Source: Lumbricus terrestris
Lineage: Eukaryota; Annelida; Clitellata; Crassiclitellata; Lumbricidae
Assembly (NCBI GenBank): GCA_949752735.1
Contig: OX457052.1
Location: 15,622,064 to 15,686,063, forward strand
Reading direction: 5' to 3'
DNA: 64,000 bases
A program made the position numbers and the translations under genes. This document shows positions 23,785 to 34,164 of this stretch, piece after piece. Position 1 is the stretch's first letter. Each line of letters starts with the position of its first letter. The notes beneath the pieces were generated by a model. It was not told where the DNA came from, ran no database searches, and saw nothing but the letters and a program-made list of their open reading frames with translations.

Positions 23785-24035
23785 CGGAAGCTGAATAGGC
23801 CTAGCCTACACTTCTGAAGCCACGGGAGAGCCTAATATTCCTGGGAGCGGGGAGCCTAATCGTCTGCAGGCAGCCTAAAGTGGCTGAAACCTATCTAGAC
23901 CTATAACCCTAGAACTCTTGAAGCTGAAACCTCCAATTTACGGGAGGGCCTAACATCACTGGGAGCCTATACGGTCTCCTGAGCAGCCTAAAGTGACTAG
24001 ACCTAAAACCTTTCTAGGCCTATAACCTTAGAAGA
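23785..24035 (+). repeat. Diverged tandem duplication, about 130-bp unit
   Basis: Both halves share GAAGC..A..CGGGAG(A/G)GCCTAA, CTGGGAGC..AGCCTA, CAGCCTAAAGTG(G/A)CT and AGACCTAAAACC/GACCTATAACC. It lies just 3' of the candidate gene's polyadenylation signal. Confidence 0.6.
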
Positions 24036-24061
24036 ATAAGACAGGTTATTTCATTTCAACT

Positions 24062-24067
24062 TTTATT
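24062..24067 (-). terminator. Polyadenylation signal AATAAA (minus strand)
   Basis: The minus strand reads GCTCAATAAAAGTTG about 140 bases beyond the last in-frame stop of the arginine-rich candidate gene. Position and spacing fit a 3' end; no cleavage site was verified. Confidence 0.5.
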
Positions 24068-24321
24068 GAGCGAACATTCATAGACTTCATCGGTCTAGTA
24101 TTTTAAATAAGTTCGCAGTCGACAGTTCATCTGTTGCGGTCGCTCGTATCTTCCCCGTCTTCAGCGTAGTAGGAGGAGGACGCCCTCCCGATGGTAGCAG
24201 CGTCGTCTAGTAGTGGCGTCGGCGACGTCGTCGGCGGCGTCCATGGCTTCGTCGTCGGCGACGGCTCCCTCGTCGGCCGCGCCTCCGTCTCCGTCTCCGT
24301 CTCGAAGGAGTCCCTCCCTCG

Positions 24322-24914
24322 TCATCGTCGTCCTTGGCCGCTGCTGCTGCCGACGCTCCCGGCCGAGCGCTGCGAGACCTCGCCCTCCGACTCGCTTCGA
24401 CTTCCTCTCCCAGGTCTTCTTCCTGCGCAATCAAGAACAACAACACCCTGCCCTAAGAGAACGCCTTATAGGGCAACAATCGCCTAAATCTCAGCTATAA
24501 ATATTAAAACAGGCCAGTGTCTAAGCTTAACCGCTTAGACATCGGTCCGTATAAAGGACTAGTAATAATAATTCTAAATATAGAAAGTCTAAATATAGAA
24601 GAATCTAAATATAGAAAAATCTAAATATAGATAAAGCTCAAATAGTCCTATTCAATCTAATTAACCTTACATTTAAAAATCAACTAGGCCTATCATTACT
24701 CCTATCTAAGGCCTACAATGGCCCGGTTCTCTTGTAAGTTTGACTCTTACACTGACCGAAGAGAGGCGGTCCGAGGACCGCTTCCCTTCGGCCAGCATAA
24801 GTTATATAAGTCAAACTTACCAGTTCGAGATCTTCGTAGTCTTCCATCCTCTTGTTGTTCTTCCGATCTTCTTCCAGCGTACGAGGGACTGAGTGCCCTA
24901 CGGGATCGCTCCAT
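24322..24914 (-). CDS. Candidate two-exon gene for a small Arg/Ser-rich (protamine-like) protein
   Basis: Exon 1 runs from ATG at 24914 to 24821 and encodes MERSRRALSPSYAGRR, then an acidic EEQQED and RLRRSRT. It ends at a consensus donor, CTG|GTAAGT (24820). Exon 2 begins after TTGCGCAG at 24422, across a 398-nt intron. Canonical joining gives 64 residues ending GQGRR at TGA 24322-24324. Using the AG four bases further in (exon from 24418) instead gives 101 residues: an acidic EDLGEEVEAS stretch, poly-Ala, DDDDE, and a tail dense in arginine ending in HY before TAG at 24207-24209. Protamine and other sperm nuclear basic protein precursors combine such arginine tracts with small size and, in some lineages, one intron; that is family knowledge, not proof. 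Supporting context: AATAAA at 24062-24067 and a duplicated CCAAT/X-box region upstream. Caveat: the exon is a GC-rich CGN repeat open in several frames, so it could be an expanded repeat. Confidence 0.4.
24573..24632 (+). repeat. TCTAAATATAGAA(A/G) short tandem repeat in the candidate intron
   Basis: Four to five direct copies of CTAAATATAGAAA-type units within the 398-nt intron. Confidence 0.85.
24734..24820. promoter_or_regulatory. Inverted repeat covering the 5' splice site of the candidate gene
   Basis: GTAAGTTTGACT at 24734-24745 is a perfect inverted copy of 24809-24820, which is the donor sequence on the minus strand. Between them, GCGGTCC (24766-24772) and GGACCGC (24775-24781) form a second perfect stem. 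In pre-mRNA the donor could be sequestered. A decayed MITE would also explain the symmetry. Confidence 0.4.
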
Positions 24915-24951
24915 TTTTATGACTTTCAGGCCGAAAACGAACCGCTTGTAG

Positions 24952-25049
24952 CCAATCATAACGCAGCTTTGAACACAATACGCTGCCTTGGTAACCGGCC
25001 TACAGCCAATCATTTCGCACCCCCGATCACAATACGTTGCCTTGGTAAC
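24952..25049 (-). promoter_or_regulatory. Duplicated CCAAT + RFX X-box promoter module
   Basis: Two 54-bp direct repeats each hold CCAAT (24952-24956, 25006-25010) and an X-box (GCTGCCTTGGTAAC at 24982-24995; GTTGCCTTGGTAAC at 25036-25049). The second matches the RFX consensus GTNRCC-N(0-3)-RGYAAC perfectly; the first has one mismatch. They lie about 70-135 bp upstream of the minus-strand ATG at 24914. RFX factors control ciliary and, in vertebrates, testis genes. The X-box is nearly palindromic and could also serve the plus strand. Confidence 0.5.
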
Positions 25050-26436
25050 CAAAGCTCAGGGTGCGGTATTTACGCGTCTTCTGAATACAGAAGACACTAT
25101 TCAAGGACATAACATAAGAAGGTCATCTGAAGTTATGAGCTAACAAAGTATTCGACACAGAGGAAGCGTAACAGCACTCAGTGATTTCAATTAAAATGCT
25201 TGTATTTTCTAACGAAAACGAAGCCTCGGATATATAATAGATTTTATCGATCCCGCGTACCCTGAAGTTCTGAGCTTGGCTTTCGAGTGGCGCCTACAAA
25301 ATAGAAGTTCCATGCTTACGATTACGATTACGATTACGCCTGCCATAGATATTGAGCACTTTAATCAACTTTATCAAATAGAAGACACATACAAGCCACG
25401 GTTGCAGCTGCGCTTAAGAATTATTGCTGAAAGAAGTTTTGATCCTTGTTAGGCACTAATATAATAATATTTATGATATTTATAATATTTATAATATAAT
25501 ATTTTTAATATAATATTAGGCAGGCATTATCCTGATTCAATGACAGTAATAATTGTCTGTTTTAACATCAACAACATGACTGATGGGTGTCAGCTCATGG
25601 CTGCTGTAATTTTATTGCATTATTATTACTAAACTTTATTTTTATTTCTGTGTATAATTTTTACATCTCAGACCTGTAACCTGGTGCAGTATATGTCACC
25701 TGAATGTGTCTTACTTTGAAATTAAACGAATATACTTCAACGTGACAGAAAATCAGAACATGAGTTGAGGAGCTGAATTGAATAAATTGAATTGTTTTAT
25801 CTAAGCGTCTCATGGTAGTGGTAAATCCCCCCGGAATGACCTCCCCAAAATTTCAGAGCTGCTTTTACATATATTGCATTACATCAAAGTTTTACAAAAA
25901 CTGCGATACCGTGATTATTTAGTCCAACATAACAATAATCTGATGAGAGTGCTATTCACTAATAGAATAAAGGAAATATAGGCGATATGCTAAGAAATGA
26001 GCTGAGAAAAAATTGGATGGGAAAAGGGTGACGTAGGGTAAAGCACTGGCCGGAGAAAAGAAAATTAATGGATTGTAAAAAATATTTTCAGCCACATTCG
26101 CTAGATGGTGACACTTGACCAAATCGGCCGAGAACTAGTGATAGACTTCGCTTAGTGACGACGAGTAGCCGAGTAGGTTCTAATAATATCTTCGACAATT
26201 TAGCACTGCCACGCGGATTGCATTCTTAATAATTGCATTGGAAAGCAGAAGAAACCTCGATGGAAACAATCGTGGCGATCAGAGCCGACAGAGTCAGGTC
26301 TACAAATCCGATAAGTGCCTGTGAATAAACTGCAGGGTTCACGCGGCTTCGCTTTTATGGGCGCTGTAGAAATCTCGAAATTACAATCACGATTACCATA
26401 AACAAAACTCAAAGCTTCAGACCTAGGCATGGGCGG
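25050..26436. other. No gene recognised
   Basis: It contains TACGATTACGATTACG (about 25318-25337) and AT-rich ATAATATTTATAATATT runs (about 25460-25515). No coding signal. Confidence 0.45.
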
Positions 26437-26444
26437 AGTTTAAC

Positions 26445-26780
26445 CATGGGCGGAGACCTAAGGGGGACAGGGGGACGGTCCCCCCAATGGAGGTGTTGGG
26501 GGACGGCCCATGCATTTGCCCCCCCCCCAATCGTTGAGCGTGAAAACTAAAAAAGGCCATCAACTTTTTTGGCGGCGAAAATAGAAAAATTTCGGCGAAA
26601 TTTGGCCAGATGACTAAAAAAAAAGGTCATCAACTTTTTCGCGGCGAAAATAGAATTTTTTTCGTGATTTCGCCGGTCGTCAGAAATTTTTGCAGGAAAA
26701 AGATGTCATTCGTCCATCAGAAAATCTCGCGTCTTTCCGTCCCCCCTCCCTCCAAGTCTCGGCCTAGGTCTCCGCCTATG
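26445..26780. mobile_element. 336-bp hAT-like MITE, CATGGGCGGAGACC family
   Basis: The left CATGGGCGGAGACCTA opposes the right TAGGTCTCCGCCTATG. AGTTTAAC flanks both ends perfectly (26437-26444, 26781-26788). Just outside the left duplication, another CATGGGCGG occurs (26429), as if a copy inserted beside an older terminus. The interior has GACTAAAAAAGGCCATCAAC and a second GACTAAAAAAAAAGGTCATC module. Confidence 0.85.
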
Positions 26781-26799
26781 AGTTTAACAGGGGCTAGGG

Positions 26800-27070
26800 G
26801 AGCTAAGTCCACAAGAAGACCCAGATTCAGTTTTTTTACTGGGTAAACGGTGTCTTTTCCTCGGGCTTGCCTCCCTCAAGAAGGCGCAGACTCATACATT
26901 TTTCGGGGGAAATGGTTCTGTCCACGAACGCGAAACTTCCGAATGACTAAAAAATAGTCAACTTTTTTGTCCGGCAAAATTTCTATTTTCCGGCGAGATT
27001 CCAGTCCGAGGACTAAAAAAATCATGAACTTTTTTGGACCGAGAAAAATTTGTCGGCGCTTCTCGTTCTG
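26800..27070. repeat. Degenerate MITE module (GACTAAAAAATAGTC)
   Basis: GACTAAAAAATAGTCAACTT, GGCAAAATTTCTATTTTCCG and GGACTAAAAAAATCATGAAC repeat the theme of the neighbouring MITE, but termini could not be matched. Confidence 0.45.
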
Positions 27071-27485
27071 GACAGAGTCTCAGCCCCAAGAAAGTCCAAG
27101 TTCTTCTCAAGTTCTTTTTAGCGCCTCCAAGAATGGAAACCAAACTCCGCCACGGTATTAGTAAGAGTTTCGGACGTCTGCATGTAAGCGTAACGCTGAC
27201 AAATTCCATGTCAATCTTGGCGATTTGGATTCTACCGCGAAACCAGATGAAAATAATGGATGTTATCAAAATAAAGACGGAGATGGGTGGAAGACATTCA
27301 AAGACCTACTGGACCGTGCTGGTCTATATACTATAGATATATATAATATTATGATCTTCGTGACCAGGCTGCTAACTAAGCAAAGAGAACTAACATGACT
27401 CTTGAGAAGATCAACAGAAAACTAGTAAATTTTGACATATAGTCTAATGTTATTTAGGCTTAATACAAACCAGTTCCTCAGTCCT

Positions 27486-27822
27486 ACTCCATCAACTGCA
27501 CTGGCGTCCTGTTCAGTACAGGATAAAATTCAAATTGGCATGTCTGACCTACAAATCTCTCAGCACCAACGCACCTTCCTACCTTCAGTCACTACTAACT
27601 TCTTACATTCCTCCTCGTTGCTTGCGTTCTTCGGGTACAAGTCTTTTATCTGAACCTCGATGCAAAACAGTTATGGGCTTGCGTGCATTCCATGCCTCTG
27701 CACCCAGGGAATGGAATCGGCTGCCGCTCTCTCTTCGAAGCTCAATTTCACTCCCTTCCTTCAAAAAGAGGCTAAAAACTTACTACTTCTCCTTGGCTTT
27801 CAAGCATATGGATCTTTAACTG
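27486..27822 (+). pseudogene. Non-LTR retrotransposon C-terminal fragment (CR1/L2-like)
   Basis: In one open frame it encodes LHQLHWRPVQYRIKFK, LACLTYKSL, PSYLQSLL, LRSS, FHASAPREWNRLPLSLRSS and FKKRLKTYYF before TAA. This is the characteristic C-terminal tail of CR1/L2-group LINE ORF2 proteins, downstream of the polymerase domain. The polymerase domain itself is missing, so this is a 5'-truncated copy. The 3' end is TTATTTAATAAATAATAAATAATAA at about 27875-27900, a typical simple tail. No function as a protein is expected. Confidence 0.85.
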
Positions 27823-27900
27823 CATCTTCCTCTGGCGGTTGACCATTACGGCGTGACCTTGCGCGCGTTACAAATTTATTTAATAAATAATAAATAATAA

Positions 27901-28704
27901 TAGAATATTTTCAGACTTTTTGGTTGCATTTGCCATTATGCTAATGCAACTGCAATCAACTCATGGTCACTTTTATAATTTATTTTTTCTCATTTCTTTT
28001 ATGCTGTGCTATTGATGTTCATTCAGTTTTTGCCTCCTTTGGTGTTTGAATGCAATGTTGCCTTGTCTGTTAAGATTTCATTTACGATAAAGTCATGATG
28101 ATGACGGTAACATTATGTCATAATAGTGTGTTTATACTTAAGCACTCAAAATTTCAATCCAGGTAAGTAGTATTAAGTAACTGTCAATGGCTACATCTTA
28201 ATGTTATGCTTGATCTTTCGGAATTATGAACCAGCAAATCACCTGTGCCTGATATGGATGTTAAGCATTACCATTTTTTACTTATTCTATTTTACCATGC
28301 AAAATGGTGTTACTTCTCCGGTGGACCCAACAGTATGGAACGACACCCTTCGGAGCTGTGATGCTTTCCAATAGAATTCTTTCTGACACAGTCCATGATT
28401 GCTTAACACCCATTTTTATTGGCCATTCTGCAGTCGTCAGCACCCCCATGTAAACCCCGAGAAAGGATACTACATGTATGTAAATCTCCAAATGAATTTA
28501 GATGTAAAATTTATCTGGCGCGAAAGATCCATTAGCATGAGGAAATAGACGAAACGTAGACCTACGTATACCTGAATCTGAAATTTGCTATTGCCAGTTC
28601 CTAGAGAACACTTCCATTCATCTTGCCGCATGCACATGCAGGCTGTCCTCTCTCTCTGTGCCTTCATTTTGCAGACGTTTGCAGACAATGGCGTTTGTTA
28701 ATGG
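27901..28704. other. No gene recognised
   Basis: Unclassified AT-rich sequence without a supported feature. Confidence 0.45.
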
Positions 28705-28900
28705 GAGGACTGTTTTAAGAATTTTTTAGAACTGCACAACCCCCTTCTTTCCTTTCCCATCATCCATGGTAAATTACTTCCAATCGGAGAACAATGACCC
28801 TTTTTTTACTAGTTTTAACTGTACAGAGAAGTGCTTCTAAAACTGCACAATCTATTTAGAACTGCACATTTTGTGTACAACCGCACGTTAAAAAGCCCTG
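28705..28900. mobile_element. MITE, CAGGGCT-TTTTAA family
   Basis: It shares TTTTTTAGAACTGCACAACC, TTTTAACTGTACAGA-AAGTGCTT and CGTTAAAAAGCCCTG with copies at 38647 and 56868. The left terminus is degraded (GGACTGTTTTAAG). Confidence 0.65.
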
Positions 28901-29211
28901 GTTCATGGTCTCGCACTGTGACGCCATAAGCACCTGCTCAGTGCTTTCTTCAAAGTTTCTTGATAAAAATGTTCGCCTTATAAAAAGCAGACTAGGCCCA
29001 CTGTCTTATGAGCGTTGATCAATGCAAACAACTTCATAATTTTTTATTACTCGACTGATATTAGTTGCAATTCAAGGTTTTTGTCGAGCCACTTATACAA
29101 GGTCGCACCCATCGGAATTAACCCTTTCCACTCTGCTCTATTATAATCTCGCTTAATTAAAAATTTATGTAACGCCACCGTAGCAATGTTCAAGATTGCA
29201 ATCGACTGTCG

Positions 29212-29485
29212 TTGAAAATCGTTGTGAAGGTCAAATTCCAGGATGACTCCAGGCATTGCGGAACAAGGAAGAGGATTCCGAGAAGATTAGCAATCTTATC
29301 TGATGAGGGACATAGGGACATAGTGGAGGGCAAAATGGAGGGGAAGAGGGGAAGAGGAAGACCTAGGGAAAAGTTCTTGGACTGGATGATGGAGGATGGA
29401 TATGGAAAACTCAAAGAAAAAGCACAACACCGAGAAGAGTGGCGTCGTTGGGCATCTGGACCTGCCGGGAGGCAGCAGACCTAAA
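29212..29485 (+). pseudogene. Non-LTR retrotransposon C-terminal fragment (RTE-like)
   Basis: The frame contains [35 protein letters not shown] and a stop. The [11 protein letters not shown] followed by DR..WR motif closes the reverse transcriptase ORF in several LINE clades, RTE/BovB among them. The catalytic domain is absent; the fragment is a 5'-truncated insertion. Confidence 0.75.
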
Positions 29486-30011
29486 GAGAGAGAAGAGAGC
29501 TGATGAGGAAAATTACTGTTTATTAAGAACGGCGTCTTCGATATCAGGTGGATGATGTATCCCGAAATTTCGTGTTTTCTAAACAGATAATTAGGCTATT
29601 ATTCTCAATCTAAGCCGACTAGCTGTTTAAATAATGCATCATGAAGTAAAATCTTTAGCCGCTGGAAGATTCCAGTACGACGGAATCATATAATTAGGTC
29701 TACTTCAGTCGGCTGATTTAAAAATAGCATCGAAGAGAATTCGCGCTAATCAATAACGGCATCGCAGGTGCGTTATTTCGCATGACTGTTTGAAAACGCC
29801 GACGGCTGATTCTGTCCGGTCATACCTGACGAAACGACCAGCTCAGGCTTCTGTATATTAAAACAATGTATTAACTTTCAAGGAAGTACAGCTAGGCTTA
29901 TCCTTGACAGAAGTTTAAGAAAACGGATTAAAGAAAAGTCGAATAGAATCATGTGTAGAATACGAAGACAGGAATGCAGTTACTGTAGCAGCACTTAGAT
30001 CTATCAATGAA
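29486..30011. other. No gene recognised
   Basis: Unclassified sequence. Confidence 0.45.
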
Positions 30012-30062
30012 ATAATAATAATAATAATAATAATAATAATTATTATTATTATTATTATTATT
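30012..30062. repeat. (AAT)n-(ATT)n perfect palindrome
   Basis: AAT repeats switch directly to ATT repeats in the middle, so the 50-bp stretch can fold on itself. Confidence 0.95.
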
Positions 30063-30085
30063 GGACCTATTACTATTATATACAA

Positions 30086-30820
30086 TACTAGCTGTACCCG
30101 GCCACGCGTTGCTGTGGCTGAAAAGACCGTCCAACCCTCCCTCCCTACTTCCCTTCCCCTGCCTCCCTCCCTCCCTCCCTTACCCTGCCTTCCTCCCTCC
30201 GTTCCTCTGTCCCTCCCTACCTCCATTCCCCTCCCTCTCCCCTTCCTTCCCCTCCTCCCCTCCCTCCCGTTTCTTCCCCTCCGTCCCTCCCCTCCGTCCC
30301 TCCCCTCTCTCCATCCCGTCCGCTCCCTCCCCTCCCCCTTCCTCCCGCTCCCTCCCGCTGCCTTCCTCCCACACGGCCGCATTCAAATGCAAATAAATTG
30401 AATTCGCTGAAATCGAATGCAATGTTGTGTTTTTTCGAGAAAAGCATATAAAAACCCGTCCGCTCGAACGTTGTGTGAAAATTGTCAATCTAGCCTTTTC
30501 TAGCCTTTTTTCGACCGGATCTGACCTTTTTCAAAATTCAGAGTGGCATCCCTGACCTTATTCAAAATTCAGAGTAGCATCCCTGTACGTTATAAATACA
30601 CAGGCCAAAATGGCGGAGTATGAGTTAAAGTTAAAATGTATAAACGTGTCAACTCTAGGAGAAAGTTGTGTTTTTTTGGTGTAAAATATTTGTTTCTTTC
30701 CAGGAAATCCTTTTACAAACACGATCGTTTTGCGAAAAATTCCAAAAGAATCGGTCATGGAGTTTCCGAGAAATTCCATTAGGAACAAACGTTTTACATT
30801 TTTATTTATATAGATATAAT
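30086..30820 (+). repeat. Interspersed repeat starting ACTAGCTGTACCCGGCC
   Basis: ACTAGCTGTACCCGGCCACG and GTTGCTGTGGCTGAAAAG open the copy, followed by about 250 bp of (CCCT)n-type pyrimidine repeat (30128-30375) and a 3' end near ATTTTTATTTATATAGATAT. CAAAATTCAGAGT(G/A)GCATCCCT is repeated within it. This start is related to 5726 and 35914. I cannot assign the superfamily. Confidence 0.55.
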
Positions 30821-31740
30821 AATGATAATAATAATAAGAATAATGATACAATAGTAATGATAATGATAATAATAACAACCCATCTGTTGATTCATCCTTC
30901 TATATAGAGCTGTGAATCAAGGTCCTCAGTTTGTCTGTTCCGTTGTTTCGTAAACGCCTAAAGTCCATTATGAAAGTCCATTATGGCTGTGATATCACTG
31001 GTTCGGGACGGGGTGGGAGTGGAAGCACTGACGAGTTTATCTTCTTCAAGTGGCGCTTTATAATTATATTTATGTCAAGAATTACTAAAATTACAATTGG
31101 AACCTATTTTCACGAGTCTTTCTGCATCCAACGAAACTGTGCATTCTCCGAGCATGCAGGCTTTCCTATGAGCGATAAGTGTTGGCGTTACAGAAGTTTC
31201 CAGGAGAGATTAGTATTGCATGCAAAAGAAATGCTACAGAAAGGACTTTGGTGAAATCCAGGCTTCGCTTAAAGGGTTAAGAGTTTGCAATGAGACTGCT
31301 ATTATATTAATACGGTCTCGAATAGACAAGCGCATGCAGTATATTATTAATTTATTATGCGCCACACACATAGGCTTTTCCTTCTTAAATTCTCGCATGA
31401 CACTCAGCCGTGTATGTGACGTATAAGTGACGTATATGTGACGGTGTCGCTTGAAAGCCTCTTGGTGGCAGTTAATGGACACGTTGACTAAGGAGGCATT
31501 AGCGAGTCGTTAGAGTAATCTGGATGAGACCGGGTCGTCTAGATTTCAATTCCAAATCCGTTGGATGTAAGGCTTAGACTGTCACGCGACACCATTGATG
31601 AACACTTATTAATCACTCTCTGTCTCTGTCTCTGTCTCTCTGTCTCTCTGTCTCTGTCTCTCTGTCTATCTCTCTCTGGAGTTTTTTGGGAGTCGCGACG
31701 CAAATGATCACGCTAAGAATTCATCAGTAATCTTTGCTGT
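30821..31740. other. No gene recognised
   Basis: An ATAATAATGATAATAATAA run follows at about 30815-30880. GACGTATAAGTGACGTATATG near 31418 is a small duplication. A CTGTCT run lies at 31617-31676. Confidence 0.45.
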
Positions 31741-31744
31741 TGGC

Positions 31745-32660
31745 GAAATCGCCGTCGTCGTCATCATCGTCATCAATTGAGTGACGATCACCACCATCCC
31801 AATCATTATCATCATCATCGTCGTCGTCGTCGTCTAATTCGTCGTTGTCGTCGTCATCATCATGATCATCATCTCCAGAGGAGAAGGAGAAGAAGAACGA
31901 GGAGAAGAAGAGAAGGAGGAGAAGGAGGAGAAGGAGGAGAAGGAGAAGGAGAAGGAGAAGAAGGAAAAGGAGGAGAAGGAGAAGGAGAAGAAGGACGAGG
32001 AGAAGAAGAGAAGGAGGAGAAGGAAAAGAAGGAGAAGAAGGAGATTAAGATGGATAAGGAGGAGGAGGAGAAGGAGAAGGAGGAGAAGGAGGAGAAGGAG
32101 GAGAAGGAGAAGGAGAAGGAGAAGGAGAAGAAGGAAAAGGAGGAGAAGGAGAAGGAGAAGAAGGACGAGGAGAAGAAGAGAAGGAGAAGGAGGAGAAGGA
32201 AAAGAAGGAGAAGGAGAAGGAAAAGGAGGAGAAGGAGGAGATGGAGAAGGTGCAGGTAAAGGAGAAGGAGGAGAAGGAGAAAAAGAAGGAGAAGAAGGAA
32301 ATGGAGGAGAAGGAGGAGGAGAAGGAAAAGAAGATGGAGAAGGAAAAGGAAAAAGAGGAGAAGGAGGAGATGGAGAAGATGTAGGTAAAGGAGAAGGAGG
32401 AGAAGGAGGAGAAGGAGGAGGAGGAGGAGGAGGAGGAAGAAGAATATAAACAGAAAAAAGATAAATAGAAGGGGAAGAGAGAGGAAGGAGTAGACAGGGA
32501 AGAAGAGGAAGACAAAGAACAGAAAGACAAAAAAGAGGAAAAGAAAAAGGAAGAGTAAGTAAAGGCGGTGGAGAGCGACCACTACAAAGAGGAAAAGAGA
32601 GACAAGTAGGACGCAGAGGTGAATGGACAGGTGGAAATGGGAGGAAGGGGAAGATGAAGA
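31745..32660 (+). repeat. CATCGTCGT run followed by about 780-bp purine tract (GGAGAA)n
   Basis: 31752-31870 is a CGTCGT/CATCAT repeat. From 31874 to about 32660 the plus strand is nearly pure purine (AGGAGAAGGAGAAG and variants), with internal duplications of hundreds of bases (31890-32010 resembles 32090-32200). Open frames in both directions are repeat artefacts. Confidence 0.95.
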
Positions 32661-33783
32661 TGAGCATGAAGATGAAGAAGAGAACTTGTGACATGTTGGT
32701 GCGTGATCGATGTCTTGAGTCACGGAAGACGATTAGTAATTCACCGATTGCAGACAGATGAGACAGAAACAATAATTTATTCACCTAATGACAGAAACAA
32801 TAATTTATTCGCCTAATGACAGAAAAACAATAATTTATTCACATAACGAGGAATTCGTCGGCCTCGAAATTCACCGATCAATTATTACAACTGCAGGTGT
32901 CATTAGTCGCATTATAAATGGACGATCATGAAGACGATTTTTTTAGCGCACACACCTGGACATATAATTTCATCTGTCAGAAAAAGCCTCAAGTTGATCG
33001 ATAGGGAAGGAAAGGAGGGATTGAGGAGTGAAAGAGATTAGGAGGGTGTTGGAATCTTGTGTTGGAGTTTTTGCCATTTGCCGACTGGGAAATTGAGAAT
33101 TTATATTGCACGAATCAAAGATTGAAATAAATCTGCAGAGACCTAGGCCTATAGCTTATAACAAGACTGGCCTTTCTTGGGACAGACGTACACACATCGC
33201 AACAGAATGGCAAACTTTCTGCTTTATACTCTAAGATGCTAGACTCATTAAGAACTTGACGTTTGCATGATGTATTGAAAGTTGAAACAATGCACTGCAA
33301 ACTAGAAGAAGAGTCACCGTTGATAACCCCACGCTTACACATAGAACCAGCCAACTGGTTCTCTGTTGAAGTCAACAGAAGGCAATGAGTATTCAGAGTC
33401 CCTGGACCATGGTGCGCTGGACCAGGTTATAGCGACCTCTGGTGAAGGTGCTAGCAACACACGACGGTATACACCGCCGGGGCATTCCTTCGTTGGCTGT
33501 TGATGATATATATTATATAATATATATTATATATGTGTATAACTGTATGTATTTTATATATATATATTCATTTCATATATATATATTCGTCGAAGCTCCA
33601 GGTTAACGTATGGGAAATTGCGAGGAAATCGTTAAAGTTTCAAGTCGGATATATCTATCTGACTTTATAAGAATAGAAATGCTGTCACTGCAGTAAGACA
33701 CTTGAAACTGTGGACGGCACTTATAGACAACTCAGGATGGTGTATATACGACCTGCAGTCGTTCGTCCTCTCTCTGTCTCTCT
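32661..33783. other. No gene recognised
   Basis: AATAATTTATTC(A/G)C(C/A)TAA-GACAGAAA is repeated three times (about 32768-32845). 33510-33590 is TATATATT-rich. No coding signal. Confidence 0.45.
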
Positions 33784-33788
33784 CTGAG

Positions 33789-33798
33789 TGTGTGTGTG

Positions 33799-33883
<85 letters not shown>
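33789..33883 (+). repeat. (GT)n, about 95 bp
   Basis: Near-pure TG run with one GCG interruption. Confidence 0.98.
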
Positions 33884-33884
<1 letters not shown>

Positions 33885-34164
33885 GGCCAATTAGTTCACG
33901 TCTCAACTCTCTTCAGCTGAAATGACAGCTCGACCCCAGAAAATGCATATATCCGTTTTCCAACAAACCTTTTATCTTAGCAATATGCCTGCAGTCTAGA
34001 TGTGTGCATGTTTGTATAGATCTATGTAGGCCTAGATGTATGCATGTATACATGTGTATGCATAGGTGTGTAGACTATGTATGTGCTCATACGTATGTGT
34101 GTATGTGTATTGTGTAGGCGAGGAGGGGTGTTCATGTGTGTGGGTCTGTAGGCTATACGTATAC

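Noticed and set aside
24161..24430. Alternative minus-strand frame ending in an acidic region (DDEAMDAADDVADA)
   Set aside because: It cannot be joined in frame to exon 1 by either plausible acceptor; likely the out-of-phase reading of a GC-rich repeat.
31777..32784. Long open frames of E/K/R-rich or S/P/F-rich sequence on both strands
   Set aside because: Pure translation of the purine tract; overlapping frames on both strands are equally open.
33520..33590. AT-rich palindromic TATATATT clusters as a possible origin or promoter
   Set aside because: Simple TA repeats are common here and no further motif supports a function.
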